The notes: generated by a model from the sequence alone, not told the origin. A stretch of DNA of 64,000 nucleotides from Nageia nagi (GCA_050084985.1 JBITNC010000001.1:2914001-2978000), one strand, 5' to 3'. Counted from the first letter of the stretch, positions 44,061 to 56,826 are shown. A program made the numbers and translations.

Positions 44061-44985
44061 TGAAGATTAAAATTGATCCAAAATGGATCATATATAATGA
44101 ATACCAAGTATCATTAGAGTGAGAAGTTGATAAATTCTCATGCTTTGGTGGCATTTCGATCATTTGTTAATGGTCTTGTGGAGTTTTCATATCTACGACT
44201 TGTCATAAAAATGGATCAGTAATATTTTTAAGGTATAACTTTTGGTAGATATATCCAATTGGGTTGATTCTTTTTGCATTATATGGTAATCAAATATATC
44301 TTTCCAATGATTATAAGAATACCTACCTTTGTGGAATATTTGACCTTCATAAGAGATATTTTCATGCAAACTATCCTTATCTAAAATACTACAAGAAAGG
44401 CATCCACATAGTGCTATCAGTCAAAATAGGGTGTCCATGCCATTGTAACAATGGAACCTTGAGGAAAGTGAAGCATCATGGACATCTTGTGAAGGAATAT
44501 GGAGTGAAAGGTCATTGTAAGAAAAAGAGATAGGTTTGATAATGAAAAATAAATCCTTAAGTGCCATTTAAAAGAAGAAAGGAAGAAGAAGAGAGAAAGA
44601 ATAACAAGAGAGGAAGAGAAGGAAAAGAGTGGAGCCATTATTATGGCTAGTTGATATCACATGTGGAACATACCAAACCATAAATGATACATAGTTTCAG
44701 TCACATACTTCTTTTATTTTCCATATTCAATATTGTAAGATTAGAATGAAAAACATCATAGTCATTATATGCTTCTATATTTGTTGTTGGTTGGGTGAAA
44801 AAGATCATAGCCTATTGATCAGTATGTGATGTTAGAACCTTAGTGTAGGGTGAAAAATATCATAGTCATTCTATGATATTCTTTATTATGTATTGGATAG
44901 AATGTATAATGTAATGGTGACAAATTGCTTCATATGTGAGAATATTTTATTTTATGGAAAACTATGATATGTGTTTTTAGTACGT
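44061..44985 (+). repeat. module R, copy 2a
   Basis: Carries the frame YLSNDYKNTYLCGIFDLHKR, YFHANYPYLKYYKKGIHIVL, SVKIGCPCHCNNGTLRKVKH and HGHLVKEYGVKGHCKKKR. The purine-rich stretch and GAGTGGAGCCATTATT follow as in copies 1a and 1b. Confidence 0.7.
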
Positions 44986-45844
44986 ATCTTTCCTAGTTAT
45001 TGTTGGTATTTACAATAGTTAGAGATAAAATAAAACCTTCATGTTCAAGAGGAATGATCTAATAAGCTTGTAGAAGTTTTTCAACTAGTTGTTGAGAGTA
45101 CTCACTGATAATATTTGAGAGTAGAGCTAGGATCATGGATGGTATTGAAGATAAAAATTAGAAATGAAAATATTATCAAAGGAACAACACTGATGCTATG
45201 ATTGCATAGATAGGAATAATGTATATGTCATTGCAATAGTGAGAAATGTAATCTTGAGTTGTATAACATATTTACAACTTGGAGAATATTATATATCATA
45301 TTTAATTGATCAAGAGAGGGGCAAAGAAGATCATAAGAAATGCTAAATAAGGTGTAGAAGTTTCCAAAAAGAAAGACATAATATCTAGCTTTATGGTTAT
45401 GGATTCCAAAATTATTGATCAATAATAAAATCATAGATTAAAAGGGGATATACTGTCACATTGAGGGAACCTCTATAAATATTTATATTATTTATGTAGA
45501 TGTTCATCCTTTATTAGTTATGTGTTGATATTGGTGCATATTAAGAACATAAAGAGCATAGAGAGAAACAAAAATATTCTGAAATTTGTATTTGATGATC
45601 CAAGTAGGCCATAGGATTCCAATGATTACAAATCATGTGGTATTAAAGTTGTTTGATATTGCTTTGCTAATTGGTAATCCATTACAAGAATACTTGGAAT
45701 TCTTGAATGCATTAATAAAGGTGCAAGAATGTAAAACAAAAGAGGCATAACATCATTTGGAAAGAGGAAACTACTTCAAATTTGGAGATATAGATTCTTA
45801 AAAAAAATTCATAAGCATTTGGAGACCAAATTTCTCCTCATTCG

Positions 45845-46382
45845 GAGGTGTAATCCAAAATGGATCATATATAATGACTACCAAGTATCATTTGAGTGAG
45901 AATTTGATAAATTCTCTTGCTTGGGTGGTATTTGGAGCATTTCATAATGGTCTTATGGAGTTATCATATCTAGAACTTGTCATAAAAATAGATCAGTCAT
46001 CTTTGGGAAGGAATAACTTTTGATAGAGATATCCTATTGAATTTATTCTTTTTGCATTGTATGTTCATCAAAGATACCTTTCTCTTCATAAGATATATTT
46101 TCCTGTAAACTATCCTTATCTAAAATACTATAGGAAGGGCATCCACATTGTGTTATCAATCAAAAGAGGTCATCCACATCATTGGAACAATGGAACCTCA
46201 AGGCAAATGAAGCATAATGGACATCTCCTAGACCTAGATGAAGTGAAATATCATTGGAAGGAAAAGAGACAAGTTTGAAATTAAAAAATAAATCCTTAAG
46301 GATAATTTGGAAAAAGAAATAAATAAGAGAGAAAGAAGAAGAGAAGGAAAAGAGTGGATTCATTATTGTGGCAGGTTGCTAC
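45845..46382 (+). repeat. module R, copy 2b (cut by LTR B)
   Basis: Frame: RYLSLHKIYFPVNYPYLKYY, RKGIHIVLSIKRGHPHHWNN and GTSRQMKHNGHLLDLDEVKY. It stops at GGCAGGTTGCTAC, where TGTTGGAATG of LTR B begins. Confidence 0.7.
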
Positions 46383-46920
46383 TGTTGGAATGTATAATGC
46401 ATTATTATAAGGTCTCTTGATGTAAATTCACTTAATACTTAAAGGTACCCTAGATACCTTAAGTATTTAGTGAATATGATAATGTATATTCACTAATAAT
46501 TAAAAGTATCCATAAATACCTTTTAAGTATTTGTGAATAAAATAATGTAACTTATCCTTCACTCCATCTCATGGATACACCCCTTGGGTAAAAGGGTGTT
46601 GCATGGCATGAATTTGTATAATGGCTTAAAGAGTGATCCAAGGGAGAATTTTGGCCTATAAATAGAGGGACCTCTCCTTGAGATTACTCACTCAAGTTTG
46701 TAGTATTATTATGCTTCAGGATTGTTATTGCAAGAGAGTGCATCTTGAGAATAAATATCTTAGATTAGTGCATGTACTCCCATGGTTTGAGGAACCACTT
46801 TATATTGGTGTTAAGCTTATGATATTGGCTACTGTGTTATGTTTTTATGTTGATGTTTTAGCAAGATTTCATGAGATATTGGTAGAAGAGGATTTTAGTC
46901 TATTAGGCTTAGTTCTCTCA
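46383..46920 (+). repeat. LTR B with downstream PBS
   Basis: Starts TGTTGGAATGTATAATGCAT and ends TTAGTTCTCTCA; 538 bp. It is followed by TGGTATTTAGTG (46923-46934), a degraded initiator Met PBS. GCCTATAAATAGAGGGACC near 46656 supplies a TATA box. Similar to solo LTR A (opposite orientation) and to LTRs C-E. Confidence 0.85.
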
Positions 46921-47500
46921 AGTGGTATTTAGTGCCATCCTTGAAGGCTTTTCTTCAACATCTTGGAGGTCATTCCTTATTCTTCGTCCTACTTCATTGG
47001 TGAGGTAGAATCAATTTTAAGGTATAACATCTCTTTTTTATTCTTTGAGATTATTTTTCAATGATACTAATATTTTTTTTACTATGTATGTATAATTGTT
47101 TTGAAAAATTTGCTTACATATTATTACTTTCCAATTTTTTTACTAACATAATGTTGTTAGTTATAAATTTTTTAAGTATATTTGCTTAAAATATAGCAAT
47201 AATGTGTTGTAATATTTTTCATGAACCTTGTTATTTTTTAAATTTGCAATATTTTTTGAAATATTAAAAATTTACAATTTTTTTACACTAATATTTAGTG
47301 TAGATATGTTAAAAAAAAGTTACAAATTTTTTTAGTTTTACAACATTGCAAAAGTGTTATTATTGCAATAGCAATTTTTTTTTATAATTTTTTTATAAGA
47401 GTAAATTTATTAAAGGGGATTATTTATACAAAGCTCCCAAAACCTATGTTACATTTAGATTTTAAACATATGGACATTTGATACATATTTTAATAAAAAA
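46921..47500 (+). other. AT-rich interior after LTR B
   Basis: Leader-like sequence (ATCCTTGAAGG..., CCTACTTCATTGGTGAGGTAG, then long A/T runs) resembling 51380-51900. No gag or pol frame is visible, suggesting a non-autonomous LTR element. No 3' LTR was found for it. Confidence 0.5.
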
Positions 47501-48950
47501 GGGTCAAACATAATGGCTACGCATGCCATATTAATCATCTTCCTCCTCTGTAGGATTTGCCACTTGTATGAATGCATGTTCATTCAAAGTTTAATGCTTT
47601 AGGACCTCCAGATTTTTTTTATGTAGCTCAAAAGTGGAACAAAATACCACCAACTCTATTTCTATGTGAATTGGGATAGCTTTAGGAATTTCTTCACGTT
47701 GCATGGCTATGGATACTTTAACTTATTTCCTTTTGATCATGAAATTGTCATCCCAATGTTTATGGATTATTTCCCTAAGTGACCTAATGTTATCCCATTC
47801 TTCTGAGTTCCCCTATTATGTGATGTTGAAGAAGAATTTAAAGGGTTTTTTTGGCCAAAGCTGCTCCCCTCTAGTTCAAATGGTCTAGGTTCCATTTCCA
47901 TAATGTTTTTTGAGAATTTCTAATATTAGGGCATATTATATCATAGATAAAGGATCCTTATTAATATCCAAAGGTAGAGGCTTCTCAATCATAGGAAAAG
48001 GCTCCTTCATAATCTTTATAGGCAGGGGATCCTCCATTATAGGCAAAGTCTCCTTAGTTATCTCTAAAGGGAAAGTCTCCTCTATAAACTCTAAGGGTGA
48101 GCTTTCCTCCATTATCACCTTGGGCAAATTTTCCTCCATCAAATTTGAAGGCTTATAATATGAATCTACTAACTTTGAGGTATATAAGTCATATGAAATA
48201 TCTATTAATGATGATCAAGACTCCTTTAATAGTTCATTAGCCTTACTTGGGGGCATGGGATTTCAAATTTAACAAGTTTTAGAGCAAGAGGTGAGGAGGA
48301 AGAATTCAGGTACTATTGCACCAGAGAAAAATCATCTGCTTGAGAATCCAAAGGAACCATTTGCATATGAATAATTAATCATGCACTCCCCCTAGCAAAT
48401 CTAATCAAAATTTTGATCAGGCCCTAATGAAGGGGCTTTTTTCCCCTATTCTTACGAATATAGGAATCCATCGAATGATATAAGAAATATGGTAAATTTA
48501 CTTATAACTTTCCTCTGAAGTGGACTAGCAAGGGGAAGTGGAAGCCACTAATATTTGAATGTCATCCTTCCAGAGTGAAGAGTTTAACCAAAGCCTTAGC
48601 AACTTCATTTAATGGGTATGGAATATCACACACTACATAGGCAAATACCCTTCTCTTAGAGATTTGTTCACCTAGCTTAAGCAAGTTTTGGACCTCCTTT
48701 CTAGTTGAGAGAATGTCCTAAAAGTTTTTGACCTTAACATTGGCCATCCTCATAGCCTACAAAATCAATTTTGCACTAATCCTTAAGTGATGATTATCAA
48801 CTTGCACCTAACCTTCATCCTAAGAGCCTGCAACATGTGTAGACCATATTGGGTTATATTCATCAAGGACCTTAACAAAGCCTCTTATTACTCCATTACA
48901 CAACATATTCTAAACTAGAGAATCCTCTTTGAATTCATTTCCATTTTTTG
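47501..48950 (-). other. unassigned; contains a 9-residue repeat frame
   Basis: No known domain recognised. Minus-strand pieces such as GEQISKRRVFAYVVCDIPYP (near 48650) suggest old coding sequence. The repeat at 47936-48142 is described separately. Confidence 0.35.
47936..48142 (-). repeat. minus-strand 27-bp / 9-residue tandem repeats
   Basis: The minus-strand frame is built of about eight diverged 9-residue units of the type MEDPLPIKI: MEENLPKVI, MEESSPLEF, IEETFPLEI, TKETLPI, MEDPLPIKI, MKEPFPMI, EKPLPLDI, NKDPLSMI. Acidic/proline-rich and low complexity. Open throughout, but without a recognised family. Confidence 0.6.
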
Positions 48951-48959
48951 GCTCAATGT

Positions 48960-51379
48960 GACTCTATCTAGTCATGGTGCTCATTGTATGAAGAATACAA
49001 CCCAAAATACAAGTGCACCATCCTAAAAGCTTTGTAGCTAAAATGTTGGTTTTTGAGTATTTAGAAATCTTTGTCATCCATGGGTCCTTTTCATCCATGA
49101 TCCTTAATAGTTTGATTGATGATAATCCTACGGAGTTGCCTAGCGACATGATGTCCCATGCGATCTCCACCTTGCATGGCATGCCTATATCATTCCTTGT
49201 GGGAGCCATTCTTCGATCGCCCCTCCCTACCATGGCTAATATCTTCCTTTTGGATGAGTTTCTAGTTTTCATCCACCATGCTTTGTATATTTCTAGTTAG
49301 TAATTGAGGATTCTTGGTTTTGTACTAAAATATCCTCTTGTTCCTTTCTTTCCATAGTTCTCACAATAGATGAGGAAGTGTTATGGTTCTCCACTATTTG
49401 TTAGTCTTTTTCCTAGCAATATATGGAGGTTTGGGTGGCCATTTTGTAATGACCTTTGATATTGATATCCCAGGCTCATGTCTTAGGTCTCCCAGCAACC
49501 CCGACCATACATCCTTGGTGAATGGGAAATGTAAGCAAAGGTGGTCTATCGATTCTTCATCCAAGGTGCAGAGGGGGTATATGTTGAGTATGATATCCAT
49601 CTTTCATGGAGGTTATCTTGGGTTAGGATCCTTTTCTTATGTATGAGCTAATATAAGTGTTTGACTTTAGGAATAACTCCTTTGATCCAAACTTTTTTGA
49701 AAGGGAATGGCTCACTAGGGAGATGAGGGATCTGTATCCTGATTTAACAGTGTAGGCCCCATCTTTTTCTCTTTTATAATATGGATTATCATTAAGGTCA
49801 GGCCTTAAAGTTTTTTAAAGCTTCAATTGATCTTCAATTTGTTGGGCTTATGCCTGGAGAGCTATATTATTAGGGTTAATCCATGTCAAAGTGTTTTGGC
49901 CATTTACCACCTTAGAGTAAGAGGCAACTATTTTTACAATTGAGTTGAGACTCCATTGAGCCAGATTTTGCATCCCATCCATGGATTGGAAATAGTCATT
50001 ATTTTCCCAATCATCACTCAAGAATTCGATAGATCTGCCATCCCCTATGCACCATGTTATGTTTTCCTCTATCATTAGTTTGACCTAATCTAATCCTTTC
50101 TAGAAGGTTGACTTCCTTTGCATGGGATCTACTTTAAAAAAATTTAGGTATCCCAAAGATATTTTCCTTATATAGTTTGACCCATCTATTATCTTTATTG
50201 CAACTTACTTGCCATGGAAGTTTTCCTCTAAGAGCCATGCTAAAATCCCTAATTTTCCTTAAGCTGAGTCCTCCATCTTTTATTGGCTTGAAGATCTTTT
50301 CCCAATTGACTAACACCATCCTCTTTTTATCTTCTAAGCTTGATTAGAGAAAATTATTATAGATTTGTCCTATGTTTTCACATAGGCTAGCACAAAGTTC
50401 AAACACAGAGGTGCAATAGATCGAAATACTTTGTAGGACTATTTTGACAAGCAAACATTTTCTAGAAATGTTCAAGGTTACACCCTTCTAACCTATTAGT
50501 TTCCTTTAGAATCTTTCCAAGAGGGAGGCCCTAGACATCCCAATGAATATTGGCATGCCTAGATAGATGCTTGGAAGTTTTACTACCTTGCATTGGAAGA
50601 TTTTTGTAATTTTTTACTATCTTCTAATGGGTGTGTGAGTGAAGCATAGCTTGCTTTTGTCAAAGTTCACCTTTTACTAAGAGGTCACTTCATAGGCTAT
50701 TAGAATCTAGAGGAAGTTTCTTACTTCAACCATTGAGGCTTTCCTCTTTAGGATTGTATCATATACAAACAGACCATGCATCATCATAGTTAGGGCTAAG
50801 GAAGGCTTTAAACCACCCTTGATTCTTCATATTGTTATGTTATATCTAATTCTTCTACCTAATGCTTCTGTAATGACAATGAACGATTAGGGGGAAATGG
50901 GATCCCCTTACTGTAGACACCTTTAAGATTGAAAAAAACCAACCACTTCCTCATTTATGAGGATCAAAAAGGAAGTTATGGATATACATTACATTATCTA
51001 GCCCCTCCATTGCTGAGAGAAATGAAATTTTGCACTAACTTTATCAAGGAAGCTCTAGTTGACTATGTCATTAGCTTTCTACATATCCAGCTTTAGGAAA
51101 AAAGTCGCTTCTTCTCTTATGTAAGTTGAGTGCAAAGTTTCATAGAGTTCAATAATGTCATCCCTAATTTATCTTCCTTAGACGAATCCTTCTTTCTTCA
51201 TAGATATAATTTTGTAGAGGAGTGGCTTGAGTCTGTTAGCTAGGGCTTTGGTCATTATTTTGTAGACTATGTTGCATAGACAGATTGGCTAAAAGTTCTT
51301 AAAGTTATTTACCTTGTTGATATTGGCCAGGAAGATGTCATTTCCAACTATTCTTTGATAGAATTGAAGGATTCCATCA
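48960..51379 (-). pseudogene. LINE ORF2 reverse transcriptase and C-terminal domain
   Basis: Minus strand: KTMTKALANRLKPLLYKIIS, a degraded FVxGR block, IIELYETLHST, FLKLDM-stop-KAND where KAYD is expected, FLDKVSAKFHFS, and GDPISP. The usual YADD-like box near 50780 is degraded (MHGLFVYDT). Beyond RT: NWEKIFKPIKDGGLSLRKIR and MALRGKLPWQV (50319-50134), then the RVT zinc-binding motif PLCTLDEESIDHLCLHFPFT (about 49580-49510), whose third Cys is Phe. The final pieces resemble LLWELWKERNKRIF, a typical LINE tail. Confidence 0.85.
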
Positions 51380-54300
51380 AGTAGTATCAAAGCCATTCTT
51401 GTGGTAATCTCCTCAAATTCCTACTTGGTACGTTTGAGGTAACTCTTCTCAAATTTAAGGTATATCTAACCTCTAAACTTGTTTCAATTTTTTATTTGAA
51501 ACTTCAATGGTTAGTTTATTTTAATTTCTTATTTTGAAGTTGAAATTTGATATCTATACTAACATGTTTATGTTAGTAGTATTTGAAGTTAGATCTCACA
51601 TATGGTATATGGTTAGAATCTAAGATCTTGAAAAAAATTAGTGCTCACTAATTTTTTTTACTAAGTTGCAAGCTTACAAAATTCTAATTTATGATTTTTG
51701 TAATAAAAGTTCTTTTTTAGCAAGAAAGTAAAAATATTATCTTGCTATATTAACAAATGTTACAAATTATTTTTTGTAACAAGTAAAGTTACAAAAACTT
51801 GCAATTTTTTTTATATATGAAAAATTTGATGAAATTTTTTATATATAATTTATATATATATATATAAATGATTATATATATATATTTGTTACTAAAAAAA
51901 ATCTCTTTTTTTAATATTTAAAAAAGAAAATGGGATTTTATTATTATTTAAAAAAATAGATTTTTTTGTTTTTATTGTATAATAATAATTAAAATTTTTA
52001 TTTATTTATTTATTTATTTTTTAAATACAAATTTTTTTTAAAGAAAAAAAAGAAGAAGAGTTGCTTTCTTATTTTTAGCATATTTAACATGAGCTCTTTT
52101 TATTCTTTTTTTTTTAAGAAGAATCTTTAATGAGTTAAAAAAAGAAAAGGTGGACTTTCTAATTTTTTTAATGAGTTATTTTTTTAATTTTAGCATCTTT
52201 AATATAAGCTTCTTTTATTTTTATTTTTATTTTTTTTAAAGGATCTTTAATGAGTTAAAAAATGAAAGGTGGACTTTCTAATTTTTAATGAGTTGCTTTC
52301 TTAATTTTATAATCTTTAATATGAGCTCCTTTTTATCCTTTTTAAAAAAATAAAAAGAGAATCTTTTTAACAAAAAGAAAAGGTGAACTTTCTAAATTTT
52401 AATGAGTTAAATTTAAGTTCTAAATTTTTAAAGTATGGTGCAATTTTTAAATACAATTTTTTAAGTAAAAACTTAAATTGTTGATAATTACTTACTTTTA
52501 AGTATGGATTAAATTGTAACTTATATGCATATTTTTAAATGAGAATTTACTAAATTCTAACTTTATGGCAAATTATTTTATAAAATTCTATTAATCATAT
52601 GTTTAAGACAAAAAGAGTAATTATTACTCAAATTTTTAAGTACATGGTTTAATATTTTTGTCTTAATGTATATTTATTGTTATGTACACATGTGGATGGA
52701 TAATTTTTTCAAGCATAATTATTCCTAGGTGAATAAATTGTTTTAAATGCATAAGGTTAAATACACACACTATGTGTTGTGAGTATGCATAAAGTTTAAT
52801 GTTTGAAATGCTTGGATGAGCATACTGTTTGAAGTGGAAATTTAGGTAAAAAATTCTTTCAAACTTTGATATGCATAATCCTTATTGGTTGCATTTATTT
52901 ATTTTACATAAAGATTTATTATGTACATTGAACTATGAATTGATATTTGTGTATACCTACATATTTGTTATCAATGGTTGATATGAAAGTTTTTGAACTT
53001 TCAAAATTAATTCTGTTATGTACATTGTTTGTGTAAGCTTTCTTCAAATATTTCTATCCTCATGAGTTGTGCACACATTTTTGTTAAAGTAGAGTTTGTA
53101 AATTTTCTCAACATTAGAATTGTTGTGCATTAATCTTTAATTTTTTTTGTGCATCTTAATATACTTGTTGGAAAATTGGTAAATTTGCTCCATAAGATTT
53201 ATTGAGGATATTGATAATGTAATATTAATCTTGCTTTGAAAAGAAGTTTACAATACCTTTTTGAAGATGTACATTCCTCTCTACATTTGTAAAGCTTTTT
53301 AACATGTACAATTATTGATGAAGTTACTCTTAAAGGAGTATAAAATTTAAGTATTTTTTTAATTAAGTAATAAATTTATTTTCAAAAAGGTTTGAAATAA
53401 TGCTTACTTCATTTTTAGGAGGGTTTGACTATAAGTATTAGCTTAGCATCTTCATCATGAATTATAGTGTATTATTTATCATATTTTTTTACTTCCATAT
53501 TGATAAATTGATTACTATATTTTTACTTCTATGTCAGAAAGTTATATCCATGACGATGGATTGATTACCACTTTGCTATTTGTTAGCATCTTGTAGTGTA
53601 TGGAGTCGTTAAAAAAGTTCATCTATATTCTATATTACAAACTTTGATGGAAAATTGCATCCTTGTTGGATGAATGCTATCTTTTTCTATCATATACATC
53701 TTAATTAGTAGCATGGTTAAGATGGCATATTGACTCACTCTTGGTAAAGTCAAATTTATTTATTATGGTATTTTGACTCATTTTTGGTAAAGTCAAATTT
53801 ATTTTGTATGTGGCTTATGCTTTATTTTGTAAATCTTGATGTTGTGTTTAGTCAAATTATCATTTATGGCCTATAAATCTTAATTTAGTCAAGTGGTTAT
53901 GCTTTTGAAAATCTTGACTTAATGTAAATCAAGATGGCATTTGATTATATGTGATATGGTTAAGATAACATGGTCACATAAGTATTTGTTTGGTAAAGTT
54001 ATCATTAAGGGGAAGAATTAAATTATAAAATATTATGATGCCATGACACCTTCATATACCCTCTTATATGAGTGTATATGATGTATTTAATTGATTTTAT
54101 TTATAAGCTCCTTGTAGCTTGTAAGTTCATGAGATTACAAGTTACTTTGGATATGCAGGTTCATGGAGGCTCATCATATCAACATATTGTTGAATGATTA
54201 CTCTTGTACAAAGAAACCATTTTTTGGTTAATGATTGTATTGTAAAACCATTTGTTAAAATGGTTTAAGTAGTTGAGCCATTGTAGAACCATATATATTC

Positions 54301-54903
54301 TATTATTTTCTTAAATATGTAAAAAGTTCTCAACTCCACTTGTATCTATATAGAGAAGAACTCTTTTTTACTCTTTTTCTTTGTCTTTTAAACTCTCTAT
54401 CCAATATTGCATTAAGAGAGAATGTTAAAAATTACAATGTAGTGTTGTATAATATTTCTCTTTAATATAAATTCATTTAATGCTTAAAGTATATTTAGAT
54501 ACGTTAAAGTATTAAAAGAATAATATAGAAAAAATAATAAATATAGAAACACCTTTAACCTTACCTTTGGATAAAAAAAAGTTAAAAAGTGGGTTTCTTC
54601 TTATAAATAGAGAGGTACCCCACTTATTATGGAACTTGATGAAGCATGGTAATGCTTATCTTATAGAGATGCTCTTGTAAGAGCTTTGTAGAAGAATTTT
54701 TAAGAATTTATAAGAGAGTTATCTTATGAGAAGTAATAGAATGATGATTCAATGTGGATGTACTCCTAAGATATGGAGAAATCACTATACATGATGTGTT
54801 ATTTTTTATATGATTTATTATTACTTAGCTAGAAAGATGAATGCTAGATTTATTGAAGAAGCTTCAAGGTGATCTTGGTTTATGGAATCCTTCAATTCCA
54901 TCA
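51380..54903 (+). mobile_element. non-coding LTR element inserted in the LINE (5' LTR lost)
   Basis: Begins AGTAGTATCAAAGCCATTC, the PBS-adjacent sequence seen as AGTGGTATTAGAGCCATTC after LTR D, preceded only by ATTCCATCA, the last bases of the LTR. The interior is about 3 kb, very AT-rich, with no gag or pol. It ends with LTR C (54423-54903). After it the LINE RT entrance resumes. It is a LARD/TRIM-like non-autonomous element whose 5' LTR has been deleted. Confidence 0.65.
54423..54903 (+). repeat. LTR C
   Basis: Starts TGTTAAAAATTACAATG and ends CTTCAATTCCATCA. Highly similar to LTR D (61646-62096), including CTTATAAATAGAGAGGTA (TATA box) and GGAATCCTTCAATTCCATCA at the end. 481 bp. Confidence 0.85.
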
Positions 54904-54909
54904 TTCTTA

Positions 54910-56340
54910 AGAAAGATTGAAAGAACTTCATAGTGAAGCCATCTGATCCTAGGATTTTGTTAAAAGTCATTAAAAAGATAATTCTCTCTATCTTTCGAAA
55001 GGAGAAAGTAGAAATATTGGGTCAACCTTCTATTGTCTTCCTCAATAAGCAATCTTGGAATATGTTTAAGAATGTACTCTGTACTCACCTCATTAGGGGT
55101 AGTTTCTAGAGATAAAAACTGTTGGTAGAATATTATACCTATCTCTTTGATTTCCTATCGTTCATTAACAATCTATCCTTACTCATTTTCAATGTTCAAG
55201 ATTTTATTGATTAGCTAGTGTTTGAAGGTTGTAAGCTTGAATAACTAAGTATTTTGGTCACCTTCTTGTAACCAAGTTACTCTAGAATTTTGGCTCCTCA
55301 TTCATTCTTCCCTTGTTAAAGTATTATGAATTACACATAAAGTTTCTCTTTCTTCATCCATTAGCTCCGTAGTGCTTCCTTTATCCTCTATTCTATTCTC
55401 AACTTTGATGATTTCTTCTTTCAACCTTTTTTTTCCTCCTAAATATATCCAAAAGTGTTTTTGTTCCATTCTCAAATATGAAGTTTGACATTTTAGAGCT
55501 TTTTTTGTAAGTGTAAATATTTTTCATTACATGAATAATCACTTTCCACCATTCCTTGATTTTACCCTCAAGCTCCGAATGATCAAGCCACATGTTTTCA
55601 AATCAAAAGGGGAATTTCCTCCATAGTTCATCATTTATTTTTAAGAGTAATGGGTTACGATATGAACTTGCTTTTGAAAAGGCACTAAGGTGAAAGTTGG
55701 GGAGGATGTGAATCTATTAAGGGGAGACCAACATTCTATCCAACTTACTCATAATAAGCCCATCACCCTTTCTTTTATTTGTCCATGTGAATTTGCAACC
55801 ATGAAGATCCATATCAATCAAGCCTTCATTTCCCATAAAGGCTTACAACTCCCTCATCCCTACGAGTTGGGAGGCTTCCCAAGATCCACATAACTTTTTC
55901 TCCATTTTTAAGGTTACATTAAAGTCTCCATCTATGAGCCATTGCTCCTTCTTTCTATCTCTTATTATTTAGATAAGTTGGTTCCATAGATTATGCCTTC
56001 CAAGTATGGTATTAGGAGCATAGATATTTATAATATGTAGTTTGGATCCTAAGTTTTTATTAGAAATGATTATGTAAACCAAAAAACTAGAAGAAATAAT
56101 TGACTCACCTTCATATTTATTCTAGTTCCATAGCAACATGAGTCCTCCCAATTTTCCTACCGTAGGGAAAGACACTATTCTAGTTGCTTGCCATATTCTA
56201 TTATTCATGATAGTTTCCTTTTCTTATATGACCTTCATTTCCTGTAGGAGAATAACATTTTTCTTTCATGACCTACAATGATCCTACAAAAGCCTATTAT
56301 CTGAGGGGAATTCAACCCCCTCGCATTCCATGAGATGATA
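54910..56340 (-). pseudogene. LINE ORF2 endonuclease and linker
   Basis: Minus strand from 56330: a broken start, VILLQEMKVI, then LHIINIYAPNT and LIDGDFNVTLKMEKK, the GDFN catalytic signature of APE-type endonucleases. GLIDMDLHGCKFTWTNKRKG and GLIMSKLDRMLVSP follow near 55830-55700. The linker MWLDHSELEGKIKEWWKVII lies at 55593, and LGSDGFTMKFFQSF at about 54940, the RT entrance, where the LTR element interrupts it. Confidence 0.85.
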
Positions 56341-56598
56341 ATCATCTTGTCCCCTTTTTTAGGGTTTCTCCACCTTTGAGAATAATGATTTTTTGTCATC
56401 CATCAATAACCTCTTTAGCAATCTCTCTTTCTCTTATTTTAGTGTGATAAGGTTGTACAACATGTTTACTACCTATATCTACCAATGTGGTAGTGCTTCT
56501 TTATTTCTATGTGTGGAGTTTAGTTTGTATTATGTTTTTAGGATTCTTATTGCATCCAAGTGCAATGATTATTCTTTGTTAAATGTTTTATTTTTCCT

Positions 56599-56826
56599 TT
56601 AATTTTGTGTTTGCCATCTACCACTACTATCCTCGTAATCAACAAGTTTTATGTTTTGAGTTTCTACTAGAGCAAGTTGTTCCTCTCCTGTCAAGGAGAT
56701 GATTAAAGGGTTGTCATTACTTGCTATTTCCACTACCTTTGTAGGATGCTCTATGTTAAGAGGAGGTATTTCTCCCTCTTTATGTGAATTCAACTGTAAG
56801 ATACCAACAAAATTGACTCTAATCAT
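56599..56826 (-). pseudogene. LINE ORF1 C-terminal end
   Basis: 75-residue minus-strand frame ending LTGEEQLALVETQN...VDYEDSSGRW just upstream of ORF2. The position fits the C-terminal tail of a plant LINE ORF1. No knuckle or DUF4283 part remains; the sequence to the right is gypsy-derived. Confidence 0.5.

Larger units (their letters stand above)
40608..46382 (+). repeat. composite LINE-containing repeat, copy 2
   Basis: Parallel to 28608-35345 with the same order of parts but without the solo LTR. Its left border falls within the RT/RNase H connection of copia element 4, so it arrived after that element. Its right border is cut by LTR B inside the second module R. Confidence 0.8.
48960..56826 (-). 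mobile_element. minus-strand L1-type LINE, split by an LTR element
   Basis: From right to left (its 5' to 3'): ORF1 end (56826-56599), ORF2 endonuclease (56330-55850), linker (to 54910), an inserted LTR element (51380-54903), RT (51379-50340) and the C-terminal zinc-binding domain (49600-49390). Its 5' end is cut by gypsy sequence at about 56830. All frames are broken by stops. Confidence 0.85.

Noticed and set aside
49013-49300. Plus-strand 95-residue frame
   Set aside because: It lies antisense to the C-terminal region of the minus-strand LINE ORF2; no motif of its own.
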